Assembly (NCBI RefSeq): GCF_041260665.1
Contig: NZ_JBGCCT010000017.1
Coordinates: forward strand, 62,001 to 126,000
Length of the DNA stretch: 64,000 nucleotides
From: Catenulispora sp. GP43
GTDB lineage: Bacteria; Actinomycetota; Actinomycetes; Streptomycetales; Catenulisporaceae
Direction of reading: 5' to 3'
In this document: positions 1 to 8,897 of the stretch, in pieces
How positions within the stretch are numbered: position 1 is the stretch's first letter
Layout of the letters: each line of letters opens with the position of its first letter
Program-made: the position numbers and the translations under genes
The notes under the pieces: model-generated
Database searches by the model: none
Seen by the model: only the letters and a program-made list of their open reading frames with translations
Told to the model about the DNA's origin: nothing

Positions 1-60
1 GCGCTGGTCCAGCTGTGGACCTGCAACGGCCAGAGCAACCAGCAATGGACCCTCGGCTGA
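1..60 (+). CDS. C-terminal end of a ricin-type (CBM13) lectin-domain protein, partial
   Basis: Reading frame 1 is open from the window edge to a TGA at 58-60. The last 19 residues contain QLWTCNG and end in NQQWTLG, the usual ending of a ricin B-type beta-trefoil repeat (Q-x-W motif). Such domains bind xylan or galactose-type sugars and sit at the C-terminus of secreted actinobacterial glycosidases. The closest matches in this window are the ends of the GH11 xylanase (3343-4443) and the CE1 esterase (29581-31206). The catalytic part lies outside the window, so the enzyme type cannot be named. Confidence 0.75.
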   Translation, partial: ALVQLWTCNGQSNQQWTLG

Positions 61-122
61 TCTGTCCCCAATACGCCGGGGCGGCGGCGAGCGACCGTCG
101 CCCCGGCCCGAAAGGACGTCGA

Positions 123-2111
123 ATGTCCTCCTCTCCCTTCCCCGTCAGCCGCCGTACTCTCCTCACCGCCGGAAGCGCCGGCGCGGCCGCAGCGTTCGGC
201 CTGCTGCGTTTCGCGCCCACGGCTTCGGCGAACAACGGCCCGCAGAGCTACACCTCGTCGTGGTCTTCGGTGGATCAGCACCCGCCGACGCCCGAGTGGT
301 TCCAGGACGCCAAGTTCGGGATCTACTACCACTGGGGCGTGTTCTCCGTCCCGGCGTTCAGCAGCGAGTGGTACCCGCGCAACATGTACAACCCGGGCTC
401 GATCGAGAACCAGCACCACATCGCCACCTATGGGGACCCGTCGGTGTGGCCGTACCACAACTTCATCCTCGGCGCGTACGACAAGGCGGGGAACTACACC
501 AAGTTCGCCCCCAAGCTGACCAGCGCCGGCGGCGCCTGGGATCCGAACGCCTGGGCCCAGCTCTTCAAGGCCGCCGGCGCGAAGTTCGCCGGTCCCGTGG
601 CCGAGCACCACGACGGCTACTCGATGTGGAACAGCCAGGTCAACGAGTGGAACTCGGTGAAGACCGGCCCGAACCTGGACCTGGTGGACCTGCACGCGCA
701 GGCCATCCGCGGGCAGGGCCTGATGTTCATGACGTCTCTGCACCACGCGTACCACTTCCTGGGCTACTACCAGTGGGTTCCGCAGCAGTCGACCGCGACG
801 CTGCAGAAGCTGTACGGGCAGATGGGCACGACCGCGGAGAACCAGCTCTGGTACACCAAGCTCGTCGAGGTGATCAACGGCTACCAGCCGGACATGATCT
901 GGCAGGACTTCGACCTGAGCAACGTCCAGGAATCCGAGCGCCTGGCGTTCCTGGCGTACTACTACAACCAGGCGGTGGCCTGGAACAAGGACGTCGTGGC
1001 CACGTACAAGGACGGCTTCGATACCTCCGGCGAGGTCTTCGACTTCGAGCGCGGCGGGCCCGGCGGCCTGCTCAGCCCGTACTGGCTCACCGACGACTCG
1101 ATCTCCTCCTCCAGCTGGTGCTACACCGTCGGCATCGGCTATTACACGACCCAGGCCCTGCTGCACGCGCTGATCGACCGGGTGGCCAAGGGCGGCAACA
1201 TGCTGCTGAACATCGCGCCGATGGCCGACGGCACCATCCCGTCGGGCCAGCAGAGCATCCTGCTGGGCATGGGCGACTGGCTCAGCCGCTTCGGCGAGGC
1301 GGTCTACGCCACCCGCTCGTGGAGTTCGTACGGCGAGGGACCCACCGCGATGGGCGGCGGTTCCTTCTCCGGTCCCAAGGCCGGCACACCTCAGGATGTC
1401 CGCTTCACCCGCAGCAAGGACAACACCGTCCTGTACGCCACGGCGCTGGGCTGGCAGGGCGCCACGATGACCGTGAGCACCCTGAACTCCAACCAGATCA
1501 ACCTCAGCACCCTGGTCTCCGCGCAGCTGCTGAACAACACCGCGGGGACGTACATCAACCTGCCCTCCCCGGTCCAGGACACCGGCGGCCTGCACTTCAC
1601 GATGCCGTCGTCGAACCCGCCCTTCACCGCCCTGGCCTACACGGTCAAGCTGACCTTCTCCGGGCAGATTCCGGCCCTGGGCTCCGGGCCGCTACCGACC
1701 GGCTGGGCGAAGATCGTCAACGCCACCAGCGGGCTGGTCCTGGACAGCGGCGGCGGTGTCGCCTCCGGCTCGAACCTGAAGCAGTGGAGCTACGACGGCA
1801 GCACCAACCTGCAGTGGCAGCTGGTGCCACTCGGCGGCGGCTACTACCGGATCGTCAACAACACCAACGGCATGGTCGCCGACAGCTGGGGCAACACCGC
1901 CAACGGGGCCCCGGCCCGCCAAGCGGCGTGGAACGGCGGCGACAACCAGCAGTGGAGCCTGACCAGCGCCGGGAACGGGCTCTTCCACATCGTCAACCGC
2001 GGCACCGGCACCGCACTGGACGGCGCCGGGAGCACAACCGTCGGGTCCACCACGGTCATGTGGAGCCCCAACTCCAGTCCGAACAACGAATGGTCGATCG
2101 TCGCGGTGTGA
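123..2111 (+). CDS. Secreted GH29 alpha-L-fucosidase with C-terminal ricin/CBM13 domain
   Basis: Predicted retaining alpha-L-fucosidase, 662 residues, exported through the Tat system. The ATG at 123 is chosen because GAAAGGACG lies just upstream and the protein then begins with a twin-arginine signal (SRRTLL, Arg10-Arg11) plus an Ala-rich hydrophobic stretch. An in-frame start at 15 would add an unlikely leader. GH29 hallmarks are KFGIYYHWG near residue 75, AEHHDGYSMW, PDMIWQDFDLS with Asp262 as the likely nucleophile (W-x-D), and GGNMLLNIAP. A ricin-type lectin domain follows from about residue 525. A secreted fucosidase fits the deoxysugar-uptake operon 16 kb downstream. The gene stands alone and converges on an oxidoreductase gene. 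Family confidence is high; the exact linkage cleaved is unknown. Confidence 0.92.
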   Translation: MSSSPFPVSRRTLLTAGSAGAAAAFGLLRFAPTASANNGPQSYTSSWSSVDQHPPTPEWFQDAKFGIYYHWGVFSVPAFSSEWYPRNMYNPGSIENQHHIATYGDPSVWPYHNFILGAYDKAGNYTKFAPKLTSAGGAWDPNAWAQLFKAAGAKFAGPVAEHHDGYSMWNSQVNEWNSVKTGPNLDLVDLHAQAIRGQGLMFMTSLHHAYHFLGYYQWVPQQSTATLQKLYGQMGTTAENQLWYTKLVEVINGYQPDMIWQDFDLSNVQESERLAFLAYYYNQAVAWNKDVVATYKDGFDTSGEVFDFERGGPGGLLSPYWLTDDSISSSSWCYTVGIGYYTTQALLHALIDRVAKGGNMLLNIAPMADGTIPSGQQSILLGMGDWLSRFGEAVYATRSWSSYGEGPTAMGGGSFSGPKAGTPQDVRFTRSKDNTVLYATALGWQGATMTVSTLNSNQINLSTLVSAQLLNNTAGTYINLPSPVQDTGGLHFTMPSSNPPFTALAYTVKLTFSGQIPALGSGPLPTGWAKIVNATSGLVLDSGGGVASGSNLKQWSYDGSTNLQWQLVPLGGGYYRIVNNTNGMVADSWGNTANGAPARQAAWNGGDNQQWSLTSAGNGLFHIVNRGTGTALDGAGSTTVGSTTVMWSPNSSPNNEWSIVAV

Positions 2112-2298
2112 CAGGAGGCGTTCCTACCGCATCGCGATGAGGCAGGCGGTCCCCGGTACAGGCAGGCGCACTGTCAGCTCGCCTGTCCCGGGGCTCCAGT
2201 CCCCTAGAGGCCTCGGCGCCCACTCCCCTGCGCCGTCTGCAAGAATTCGAGCGGATCGAACTCGCTCGGGGCGAGTCGCGCACCGTCGTCTTCGAGCG

Positions 2299-3219
2299 TC
2301 AGGGCACGATCACGAGCTTGCCGCGCACCCCGCCGGTCCGGCTGAGGTCGAACGCCGCCCCCACCTCGCTGAGCGGGAAGGTCTGGGCGACCTCGACCTT
2401 CAGCAGGCCCCGATCGGCCAGGTACCCCAGTTCGGCCAGCCCCGCGCCGTCCGGGCGGACCCAGATCCAGCGTCCGCCGTGCCGGGTCACGGCCGGATCG
2501 GCGATCGACACGTGCCGGCCGCCCTCGGCCAGGACGGCGAGCGTCGTCTCAAGCTGTCCTCCGACACAGTCCAGCACCGTGGTGACACCTTCTGGCTCCA
2601 GCGCGCGCACCCGCTCCACCAGGCCCTCGCCGTAGGCGACCGGCTCGGCACCGAGGGAGCGCAGGTAGTCGTGGTTGCGCTCGGAGGCGGTCCCGATGAC
2701 GCGGGCACCCCGCGCCCGGGCGATCTGTACCGCCATGCTGCCCACGCCGCCGGCCGCCGCGTGGACCAGCAGCGAGTCCCTCGAACCGATGCGCAGAGCG
2801 TCCGACGACCGCAGTGCGGTCAGCCCGGCCAGCGGCAGGCCGCCGGCCTGCGGCCAGTCCAGCGCCGCCGGCTTGCGCGCCACGTCGCGCGCCGAGACGC
2901 TCACCAGCTGCGCGAACGTCCCGGCCTGGACGGCATCCTTGCGGGCGTAGGCCATGACCTCGTCGCCGGCGGCGAACTCGGGCGTGTCGGGGCCGGCGCC
3001 GCGCACCACTCCGGCGACGTCCCAGCCGGGGATGGCGGGGAAGACGGTGTCCATCATCGCGTCCAGCCCGCCGGCCATGACCTTCCAGTCGACCGGGTTG
3101 ACCCCGGCGGCCCGCACCTCGATCAGCACCTGTCCCGGGCCGACCTTGGGATCGGGCACCTCGCCGATGGTCAGGTGCGAATTGTCTGCGGAGTACTCGG
3201 CATACGTGGCGGCTTGCAC
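2299..3219 (-). CDS. NADP-dependent MDR-family oxidoreductase (quinone oxidoreductase type)
   Basis: Medium-chain dehydrogenase/reductase of about 306 residues. The N-terminal GroES-like domain carries GPGQVLIEVRAAGVNPVDWK and IPGWDVAGVV. The Rossmann motif is HAAAGGVGSMAVQIARARG. There are no zinc-binding cysteine clusters, so it is the zinc-free quinone-oxidoreductase type rather than an alcohol dehydrogenase. The GTG at 3219 is preferred because GGAG lies 11 bases upstream and the protein then starts at the conserved beta strand; an ATG at 3294 would add 25 unconserved residues. It is monocistronic and converges on the fucosidase gene. The substrate is unknown. Confidence 0.85.
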   Translation of the reverse strand: MQAATYAEYSADNSHLTIGEVPDPKVGPGQVLIEVRAAGVNPVDWKVMAGGLDAMMDTVFPAIPGWDVAGVVRGAGPDTPEFAAGDEVMAYARKDAVQAGTFAQLVSVSARDVARKPAALDWPQAGGLPLAGLTALRSSDALRIGSRDSLLVHAAAGGVGSMAVQIARARGARVIGTASERNHDYLRSLGAEPVAYGEGLVERVRALEPEGVTTVLDCVGGQLETTLAVLAEGGRHVSIADPAVTRHGGRWIWVRPDGAGLAELGYLADRGLLKVEVAQTFPLSEVGAAFDLSRTGGVRGKLVIVP

Positions 3220-3342
3220 TTCTGAGCGATCTCCATCCCACTGGGGAGTGAAACACGGGTTACGCCAGCCGGCGTGCCGGCTCGTCCCTGGCACGCCGGC
3301 CGGCCCCGCGTCAGGGCAGCCGGTGCGGGCCGGCTTCCGCCC

Positions 3343-4443
3343 TCACCCCAACGTCCATCGCTGGTTGGCGGCACCGCTGCAGGTCCACAGCTGGACCATG
3401 GCGCCGTCGGCGGTACCGGCCCCGCTCACGTCCAGGCAGAGCCCTGACTGCACGCCGGTGACCGTGCCGTTCGAGGTGATGTTCCATTGCTGGTTCGTTC
3501 CGCCGTTGCACGGCCAGGTCTGTACCTTGGTGCCCGGCGAGGTCTGGTTGTCGTAGGCGTCCAGGCACAGGGTGGTCCCGTTCATGGTGACGGTCAGCTG
3601 GCCGGACGAGGTGTGGGTCCAGGTCTGGTTCGCGCCGTTCCAACAGTCGTAGATCTGTGGCTGCGTGCCGGGGGTCGTCGAGGCGTTGGGGACGTCCAGG
3701 CACTTGCCGGCGCCGACGGCGTGCAGCTCGCCGGTCGTGCCACCGCCACCACCGCCTCCCCCACCGCCGCCACCACCGTTCGAGGAGTCGACGGTGATGT
3801 TGGAGTTGCCGCTGCTCTGGTATCCCTCGGTGGCCAGGATCATGTAGTTGAACTGGCCCATGGTCATGCCGTGGGCGGCCCAAGCGTCGAAGAAGTTGCC
3901 GGTGGTGATGGTGCCCCCGGTGCGCTTTGACTGCCGAACGGCCCAGTACTGGTTGAACGTCGCGGTGCCGATGATGGACGGGGCGTTGTACCGGGTCGTC
4001 TCGTAGATGTCGTAGGTGCCGCCGTCGCTGGAGACGGTCCCCATGTAGGTGCCGGTCGGCCGGTAGCTGCCCCAGTTGTCGGTGATGTAGTACTCGACCA
4101 GTGGGTTGGTGGTCCACCCGTACAACGACAGGTAGCCGTTGCCGGAGGGGTTGAAGCTGCCGGAGTAGTTCACGGTCCGGCGCCCGCCGGTGCTCCAGCC
4201 CTCACCGGCCACGAAGTTGCCGGCGTTGCTCCACGAGGTGCTGTAGTCGCTGCCGGAGCCGAACGTCATACAGGCCGAGCCACTGCCCTCGGTCCAGAAC
4301 GAGTAGTAGTAGCCGTTGTTGCTGCCGGTCTGGCTGTTGCAGATGGTCGAGGCGCCGGCGGTGGCGCCGGGCAGGAACACCCCGACGGCGGCCAGCAGCG
4401 CGATACAGAGGGCGGTCAACAACCGTCTGCCGCGTGTGTTCAT
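3343..4443 (-). CDS. GH11 endo-1,4-beta-xylanase with polyglycine linker and ricin/CBM13 domain
   Basis: Secreted xylanase of 366 residues. A Sec signal peptide spans about residues 1-32. The GH11 jelly-roll (about 33-220) contains NPLVEYYI with Glu117 (nucleophile) and ATEGYQSSG with Glu206 (acid/base). An uninterrupted run of 13 glycines (about 223-235) links it to a C-terminal ricin-type domain with repeated Q-x-W motifs. The ATG at 4443 has AAGGACG upstream. The gene starts 26 bases after the GH62 arabinofuranosidase stop, so the two are very likely one operon transcribed from the 5955-6326 region. Xylanase with arabinose-debranching enzyme is a logical arabinoxylan pair. Confidence 0.96.
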   Translation of the reverse strand: MNTRGRRLLTALCIALLAAVGVFLPGATAGASTICNSQTGSNNGYYYSFWTEGSGSACMTFGSGSDYSTSWSNAGNFVAGEGWSTGGRRTVNYSGSFNPSGNGYLSLYGWTTNPLVEYYITDNWGSYRPTGTYMGTVSSDGGTYDIYETTRYNAPSIIGTATFNQYWAVRQSKRTGGTITTGNFFDAWAAHGMTMGQFNYMILATEGYQSSGNSNITVDSSNGGGGGGGGGGGGGTTGELHAVGAGKCLDVPNASTTPGTQPQIYDCWNGANQTWTHTSSGQLTVTMNGTTLCLDAYDNQTSPGTKVQTWPCNGGTNQQWNITSNGTVTGVQSGLCLDVSGAGTADGAMVQLWTCSGAANQRWTLG

Positions 4444-4469
4444 TCTCGTCCTTCCCTCTCATCCGGGGT

Positions 4470-5954
4470 TCAGCAGGTGGAGTTGGTCTGGGTCGCCAGC
4501 CCGATCCGCCACGGCAGCAGGTTGTAGCTCTGGTTCGCGGACGGGTCCTTGCCCTGGTACAGGTACTGCAGGTGACAGGGGCTGATGGTGACCGTCTGGT
4601 CGTAGCCGCTGCGGATCGCCTCCCCGCTGCTGAGGTCCTGGGTCCAGGGCGTCCCGCTGAACGTGGTGTTCGACGCGGCCAGGAACGGGTTCGACTGGGT
4701 GGCCGCCAGCGGGGTCCAGCTGCCGGTGAGGCTGGTGGAGGTCCAGGAGTGGAACAGGCGGTGGCCGTCGGAGCCGATGGCCTCCACGACCATCAGGTAG
4801 GTGTTCGATCCGTCGACCTTGTAGACGTTGTCGGCCTCGAACATGTCGTACTTGTTCGGCGCGGAGGCGGCGATGACGGTGTTGCCGCCGTCACCGAACC
4901 CGTTCGGGAACTGTGACAGGGAGCTCGTCGAGCGGTAGACGTGCCCGTTGTCGTCGACGGAGAACAGGTAGCAGTTCGCCGAGTCGCAGATCACCCAGCT
5001 GTCGACCCAGTAGCCGCCCGACAGATTCTGCTGGATGATCGACGGCACGCCGTTGCTGTAGAAGTTGTGCGGAGCGCTCCACCCCGCCGGATTGCTGATG
5101 TCGGGGTTCGTGGAGTATCCGATGTTCGAGCCCTCCTGATACGTCACGTACCACAGCTTCTGCGGCGCGAAGTAGAACACCATCGGCGCCGTCTTGTAGC
5201 CGCCGCCGATCGGCGTGGTGTCCAGGTAGGTCAACGGCGCCGACGCAGCTTGCGACCAGTCGGTGAAGCTGGTCTGGGCCATCCCGTAGTTGCCGTTGGA
5301 GTCCACGGTGGACATCAGGACGTACCACCGGTTGTTGTAGAAGACGACCGACGGGTCCTTCACGGCGATGATGTCGTGGGTGGCGTCGGACTTCGGGCTG
5401 ATCAGGATGCCGCTGGAGCTCCAGCGGAAGCTGCTCGGCAGCGAACCGCCGCCGGGACTGCTCGGAGTCGTCGACGGGCTGCTGGACGGCGTGCTCGGCG
5501 ATGTCGAGGGAGTCGTCGACGGAGTGGTGGGCGGAGGCTGCGAGCCTTCGCAGGACACACTGTTGAGCGCGAAGTCGGTGGGGACCGGGTTGCTGCCGGT
5601 CCAGGTTCCGTTGAACCCCAGGCTCACGCTCCCGCCGGAGGCGATGGACCCGTTGTAGGCGGCGTTCGTGACGCTCACTTGCGCGCCGGTCTGGGTGACG
5701 TTCCCGTTCCACAACTGGGTGACGGTCTGTCCGGCGCCGAACGACCACGTCAGCCGCCAGGATGTCACCGGATCCCCCTGGTCGGTGACGCTGATGTTCG
5801 TACTGAACCCGCCCGGCCACTGGCTCGACACCGTGTAGTCGACCTGGCATCCGGCGGAAGCACGTGCGGTGGTCGTCGCGACGGCCACGCCCGCGACGGC
5901 GAGGCCGGTCGCGACGACGGCGGCGAGCGCCGCGCGACGATCGAACAGGCTCAT
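4470..5954 (-). CDS. GH62 alpha-L-arabinofuranosidase with N-terminal CBM2
   Basis: Secreted debranching enzyme, 494 residues, releasing arabinose from arabinoxylan. A signal peptide spans about 1-35. A CBM2-like module (36-135, bounded by Cys36 and Cys135, with QWPGGF and NAAYNGS) follows, then a Ser/Thr/Pro linker (about 138-170). The GH62 five-blade propeller starts at FRWSSSGILISP, with Asp200 in AVKDPS as the probable catalytic base. The start at 5954 follows a good AAAGGAG site seven bases upstream; an in-frame ATG at 6122 would put 56 non-signal residues in front of the signal peptide and is rejected. First gene of the GH62-GH11 operon. Confidence 0.95.
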   Translation of the reverse strand: MSLFDRRAALAAVVATGLAVAGVAVATTTARASAGCQVDYTVSSQWPGGFSTNISVTDQGDPVTSWRLTWSFGAGQTVTQLWNGNVTQTGAQVSVTNAAYNGSIASGGSVSLGFNGTWTGSNPVPTDFALNSVSCEGSQPPPTTPSTTPSTSPSTPSSSPSTTPSSPGGGSLPSSFRWSSSGILISPKSDATHDIIAVKDPSVVFYNNRWYVLMSTVDSNGNYGMAQTSFTDWSQAASAPLTYLDTTPIGGGYKTAPMVFYFAPQKLWYVTYQEGSNIGYSTNPDISNPAGWSAPHNFYSNGVPSIIQQNLSGGYWVDSWVICDSANCYLFSVDDNGHVYRSTSSLSQFPNGFGDGGNTVIAASAPNKYDMFEADNVYKVDGSNTYLMVVEAIGSDGHRLFHSWTSTSLTGSWTPLAATQSNPFLAASNTTFSGTPWTQDLSSGEAIRSGYDQTVTISPCHLQYLYQGKDPSANQSYNLLPWRIGLATQTNSTC

Positions 5955-6326
5955 GGACACACTCCTTTGCGGACCCTCGGTGGAGATGGGATCACTCGGT
6001 CCGGTGTCGGCATGCCGCACCGTTGCGTGAAGCTGCCACGAACACCCGGGGGCCTCAAGGACCCACCAGTGAGCCACCACCGGCGCGCGCCCCCGGTTCC
6101 CGCCGGTGAGCTGCGAGAACAAACGGTTGCGCAGCCCTCGGACACGCCGGCACCCGCCCCGTCAACGGCGAAAGTTTCACGACATGCCGGGATTCGCCGA
6201 TCCCGCCCGCGATCGGGACATCCCATGGATCGGCCGAGATTTCTCCATCGGGACGGCAACCTCCGGCGTGGGTCGGACCACTAAGGGGTCGAACATGCGT
6301 CCAGCCACCTCGAAGGGGAACCCTCC
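5955..6326. promoter_or_regulatory. Divergent promoter region, GH62-GH11 operon versus sortase-anchored glycosidase
   Basis: 372 bases separate two divergently transcribed secreted-enzyme genes. No additional gene is visible. The region holds a CGAAAGTTTC palindrome at 6169-6178. Immediately beyond it, on the minus strand, is a TTGACG -35-like hexamer (6165-6160); the matching -10 is weak. The shared position makes one regulator for both units plausible. Confidence 0.6.
6169..6179. promoter_or_regulatory. GAAAGTTTC-type palindromic operator
   Basis: CGAAAGTTTCA contains the 9-base palindrome GAAA-G-TTTC followed by CGACA. The same core occurs at 11002-11010 and, on the other strand, at 40806-40814, each upstream of a secreted plant-cell-wall enzyme. 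It lies four bases upstream of the -35-like hexamer of the GH62 operon. Confidence 0.6.
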
Positions 6327-8087
6327 GTGTCACCCACCCTCCCGCCGACCCGAAGCCGCCGTGCGATGTCCGGGACGGTCGCGTTCCTGACAGTCGCGGG
6401 CTTCGCGACCACAGCGACGACGGCTGCCACCGCCGACGCCGCGCCGACCGCCACGGTCACAGTGGACGCCGGTACGTCCCTGGGCACGGTGCCCGCCACC
6501 GGGATCGGTCTCAACACCGCCGTCTACGACCCGAACCTGACCGACCCCGCGGCGACATCGCTGATGAAGGCCGCCGGTGTCGAGCAGTTGCGCTATCCCG
6601 GAGGATCCGTCGGCGACGTCTACCACTGGAAGACCAACAACCTGAGCGGACCCGGCAGCTGGGTCGCGCCGAACACCGACTTCGACCACTTCATGGCCAC
6701 CGCGAAGACCGTGGGGGCGCAACCGATCCTGATCGCGAATTACGGCACGGGCTCGGCCCAGGAGGCCGCCGACTGGGTCAGGTACGCGAACGTCGACAAG
6801 CACTACGGCGTGAAGTACTGGGAGATCGGCAACGAGGTCTACGGCAACGGGCACTACGGCAGCGGCTGGGAGACCGACTCACATAGCGACAAGAGCCCGA
6901 CCGCCTACGCCACAAACCTGGTGGCCTATGCCAAGGCGATGAAGGCTGTGGATCCCACAGTGAAGATCGGAGCGGTCCTGACCACGCCGGGCGGCTGGCC
7001 GGACGGGACCAAGGCGGCCGGCGACAGCGCCGACTGGAACCACACGGTGCTGTCCATCGCCGGAAGATCGATCGACTTCGTCATCGTCCACTGGTATCCG
7101 GGCGGCACCACCTCGGCGGACCTGCTGAACACCCCCGACCGGATCGGGACCATCACGGACACGCTGCGCTCGCTGATCGCCGCCTACGCCGGTTCGCGCG
7201 CGCCGTCCGTCCAGATCGCCGTCACCGAGACCGACGGCGACAACTCGCCGGCCAAGACCAGCCAGGCCGCGGCCCTGTACGCGCCGGACACCTTCATGAC
7301 CTGGTTCGAGCACGGAGTCTTCAACGTCGACTGGTGGGACCTGCACAACGGCGCGGGCACCGTCAAGACCGTCGACGGCCAGACCGACTACGAGGACGAG
7401 GGGGTGCTCTCCAGCGGGACGTGCTCGGGCGGCGCGTGCGAGCCGGCCCCGGAGACTCCGTTCCCGACGTACTGGGGCATCCGCTCCCTGACCGCACTGG
7501 CCGCGCCCGGGGACACCATGGTGAAGGCGTTTTCGCGCAACGCCTCGGTCGCCGTCCACGCGGTGCGCACCGCCGGCGGCGGCCTGAACGTCATGCTGAT
7601 CAACAAGGACGCGGCGAACCCGGCGACTGTGTCGTTGTCGTACGCCGGGTTCACGCCGGCGCCCGGAGCGGTCACGACCGTCTCGTACGCCAAGGGCGGG
7701 ACTGCTCTGAAGACCGCGGTGGCCGGCACCGCGGCCTCGCAGACTCTGCCGCCGTATTCGATCACGACGCTCCAGCTGAAGCCGGCCGGGGCTCCGGCCG
7801 GAGCTCCGGCTGCGCACTCCACGCGTCAGAGCCCGCCGGCATCCCCCACCTCCAGCGTGCCGGGCTCGCGGCACAACGGTGACGCCGCCGTGGTGCCGGC
7901 TTCCGTCGGGTCGACCACGGCTGCGGCCGATGGCGCACCGGCTCGTGCGGACACCGGCGGCGTGCTGGCTTTCACCGGGGCGGGCAGCGTGGTCGCCTAC
8001 GGCACGGTCGGGAGCCTGGTCGTCATCGCCGCCGGCGGCGTCCTGGTCACGCGCCGGCGACGCGCAGCAGCGGCGCACCGGGGGTGA
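6327..8087 (+). CDS. Cell-wall-anchored alpha-L-arabinofuranosidase-like glycosidase (clan GH-A)
   Basis: 586 residues. The GTG start at 6327 follows AAGGGGA. A signal peptide spans about 1-39. The fold resembles GH51/GH30-type (beta/alpha)8 enzymes: QLRYPGGSVGDVYHW near residue 88, the acid/base motif IGNEVYG with Glu170, and a second carboxylate in AVTETDGD (Glu301). A small beta domain follows. The C-terminus is a sorting signal: LAFTG at residues 547-551, a hydrophobic helix and RRRRA. LAxTG is the class E sortase signal of actinomycetes, so the enzyme should be covalently displayed on the wall rather than released. No sortase gene is in the window. Substrate specificity is inferred from family resemblance only. 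Confidence 0.85.
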   Translation: MSPTLPPTRSRRAMSGTVAFLTVAGFATTATTAATADAAPTATVTVDAGTSLGTVPATGIGLNTAVYDPNLTDPAATSLMKAAGVEQLRYPGGSVGDVYHWKTNNLSGPGSWVAPNTDFDHFMATAKTVGAQPILIANYGTGSAQEAADWVRYANVDKHYGVKYWEIGNEVYGNGHYGSGWETDSHSDKSPTAYATNLVAYAKAMKAVDPTVKIGAVLTTPGGWPDGTKAAGDSADWNHTVLSIAGRSIDFVIVHWYPGGTTSADLLNTPDRIGTITDTLRSLIAAYAGSRAPSVQIAVTETDGDNSPAKTSQAAALYAPDTFMTWFEHGVFNVDWWDLHNGAGTVKTVDGQTDYEDEGVLSSGTCSGGACEPAPETPFPTYWGIRSLTALAAPGDTMVKAFSRNASVAVHAVRTAGGGLNVMLINKDAANPATVSLSYAGFTPAPGAVTTVSYAKGGTALKTAVAGTAASQTLPPYSITTLQLKPAGAPAGAPAAHSTRQSPPASPTSSVPGSRHNGDAAVVPASVGSTTAAADGAPARADTGGVLAFTGAGSVVAYGTVGSLVVIAAGGVLVTRRRRAAAAHRG

Positions 8088-8113
8088 TGACGCCGTAGGC
8101 CCGGCCGGCCGGG

Positions 8114-8147
8114 CCGGCCGGCGGCGGAAGGCTCAGCCGCCGGCCGG
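8114..8147. terminator. GC-rich hairpin between convergent genes
   Basis: A perfect 12-bp stem (8114-8125 with 8136-8147) and a 10-base loop lie between the stop of the anchored glycosidase (8087) and the C-terminal codons of the convergent gene ending at 8133. A U-tract is absent, as is usual in actinomycetes. Confidence 0.6.
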
Positions 8148-8897
8148 GAAGTCCCCGCGGACCTCGCTGGTCCGGCCGGAGGCCGTGGCCTGGACGAGGA
8201 ACGTGTCTTTGCCCGCGTCACGCTTACCGGTCTGGTGGTTGAACTGCGCGGCGAAGATCTGCTGCGCCGCCGGGATCGTCCGGCCGGGCTTGAGGACCCA
8301 GCGGTAGACCAGGTAGCCGCCGGCGGGCGTCACGGTGACGGTGAAGTCGTCCGGCGGCGCCGTCAGCCAGTTCCCGGTGCTCTGTATACCGCCGGTCTGA
8401 GCGATCCGCAGTTCGACGGTCATGGCGGTCAGCGGCTGTGCGACATCGACGGTCAGGTCGTTCTGGCTCCAATAGACGGTGCTGTGCGCGTTGACGTCAG
8501 CCCGCGCAGAGATCACACCGTCAGCAGAGCTCGGCGCGGCCGAGTGGTGCGGGGTGGACGAGCCTGAGGAGGCCGGCGGCCGTGCGGACGAGACGGTCGG
8601 CTGCGAGCTGGCGGCCTGACCGGTCGGCGTCACGACCACCGGCGCCGGCGGATGCTCAGGCGCCTGCTGCCGGACGCCGGCCGCGACGGCCAGCCCTCCC
8701 AGACCCAGCACGCCGACGGCGGCCAGCGCCGCGAGCGAGATCTTGGCCCACGAGGCCTGCCTGCGCCTGCGGTACAGCCGGGCGCGGCGGGCATCGGAGT
8801 CCTGGGCCATGCCCTGTCCGATCCGGGCCAGCATCGCCTCGCGGTCCGGCTCGTGGGCCTCAGCGGCCTGGCGCAGAAGCTTGCGAGTGTCGTCCAC
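8133..8897 (-). CDS. Membrane protein downstream of ECF sigma factor, possible anti-sigma-like partner
   Basis: 254 residues. There is a charged cytoplasmic N-terminus (about 1-50, rich in Arg), one transmembrane helix (about 53-75, SLAALAAVGVLGLGGLAVAAGV) and a long Ser/Pro/Thr-rich stretch. An extracytoplasmic beta-rich domain follows with TVYWSQNDLTVDV and VTVTPAGGYLVYRWVL. No zinc-binding anti-sigma motif (HxxxCxxC) is visible. The start overlaps the sigma-factor gene by 38 bases, so the two are translationally linked. Topology and coupling suggest it signals to, or is controlled by, the sigma factor; its biochemical role is not established. Confidence 0.7.
   Translation of the reverse strand: MDDTRKLLRQAAEAHEPDREAMLARIGQGMAQDSDARRARLYRRRRQASWAKISLAALAAVGVLGLGGLAVAAGVRQQAPEHPPAPVVVTPTGQAASSQPTVSSARPPASSGSSTPHHSAAPSSADGVISARADVNAHSTVYWSQNDLTVDVAQPLTAMTVELRIAQTGGIQSTGNWLTAPPDDFTVTVTPAGGYLVYRWVLKPGRTIPAAQQIFAAQFNHQTGKRDAGKDTFLVQATASGRTSEVRGDFPAGG

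Noticed and set aside
260-2140. Second long plus-strand frame inside the GH29 gene
   Set aside because: Arg/Pro/Gly-rich shadow of the fucosidase frame with no domain.
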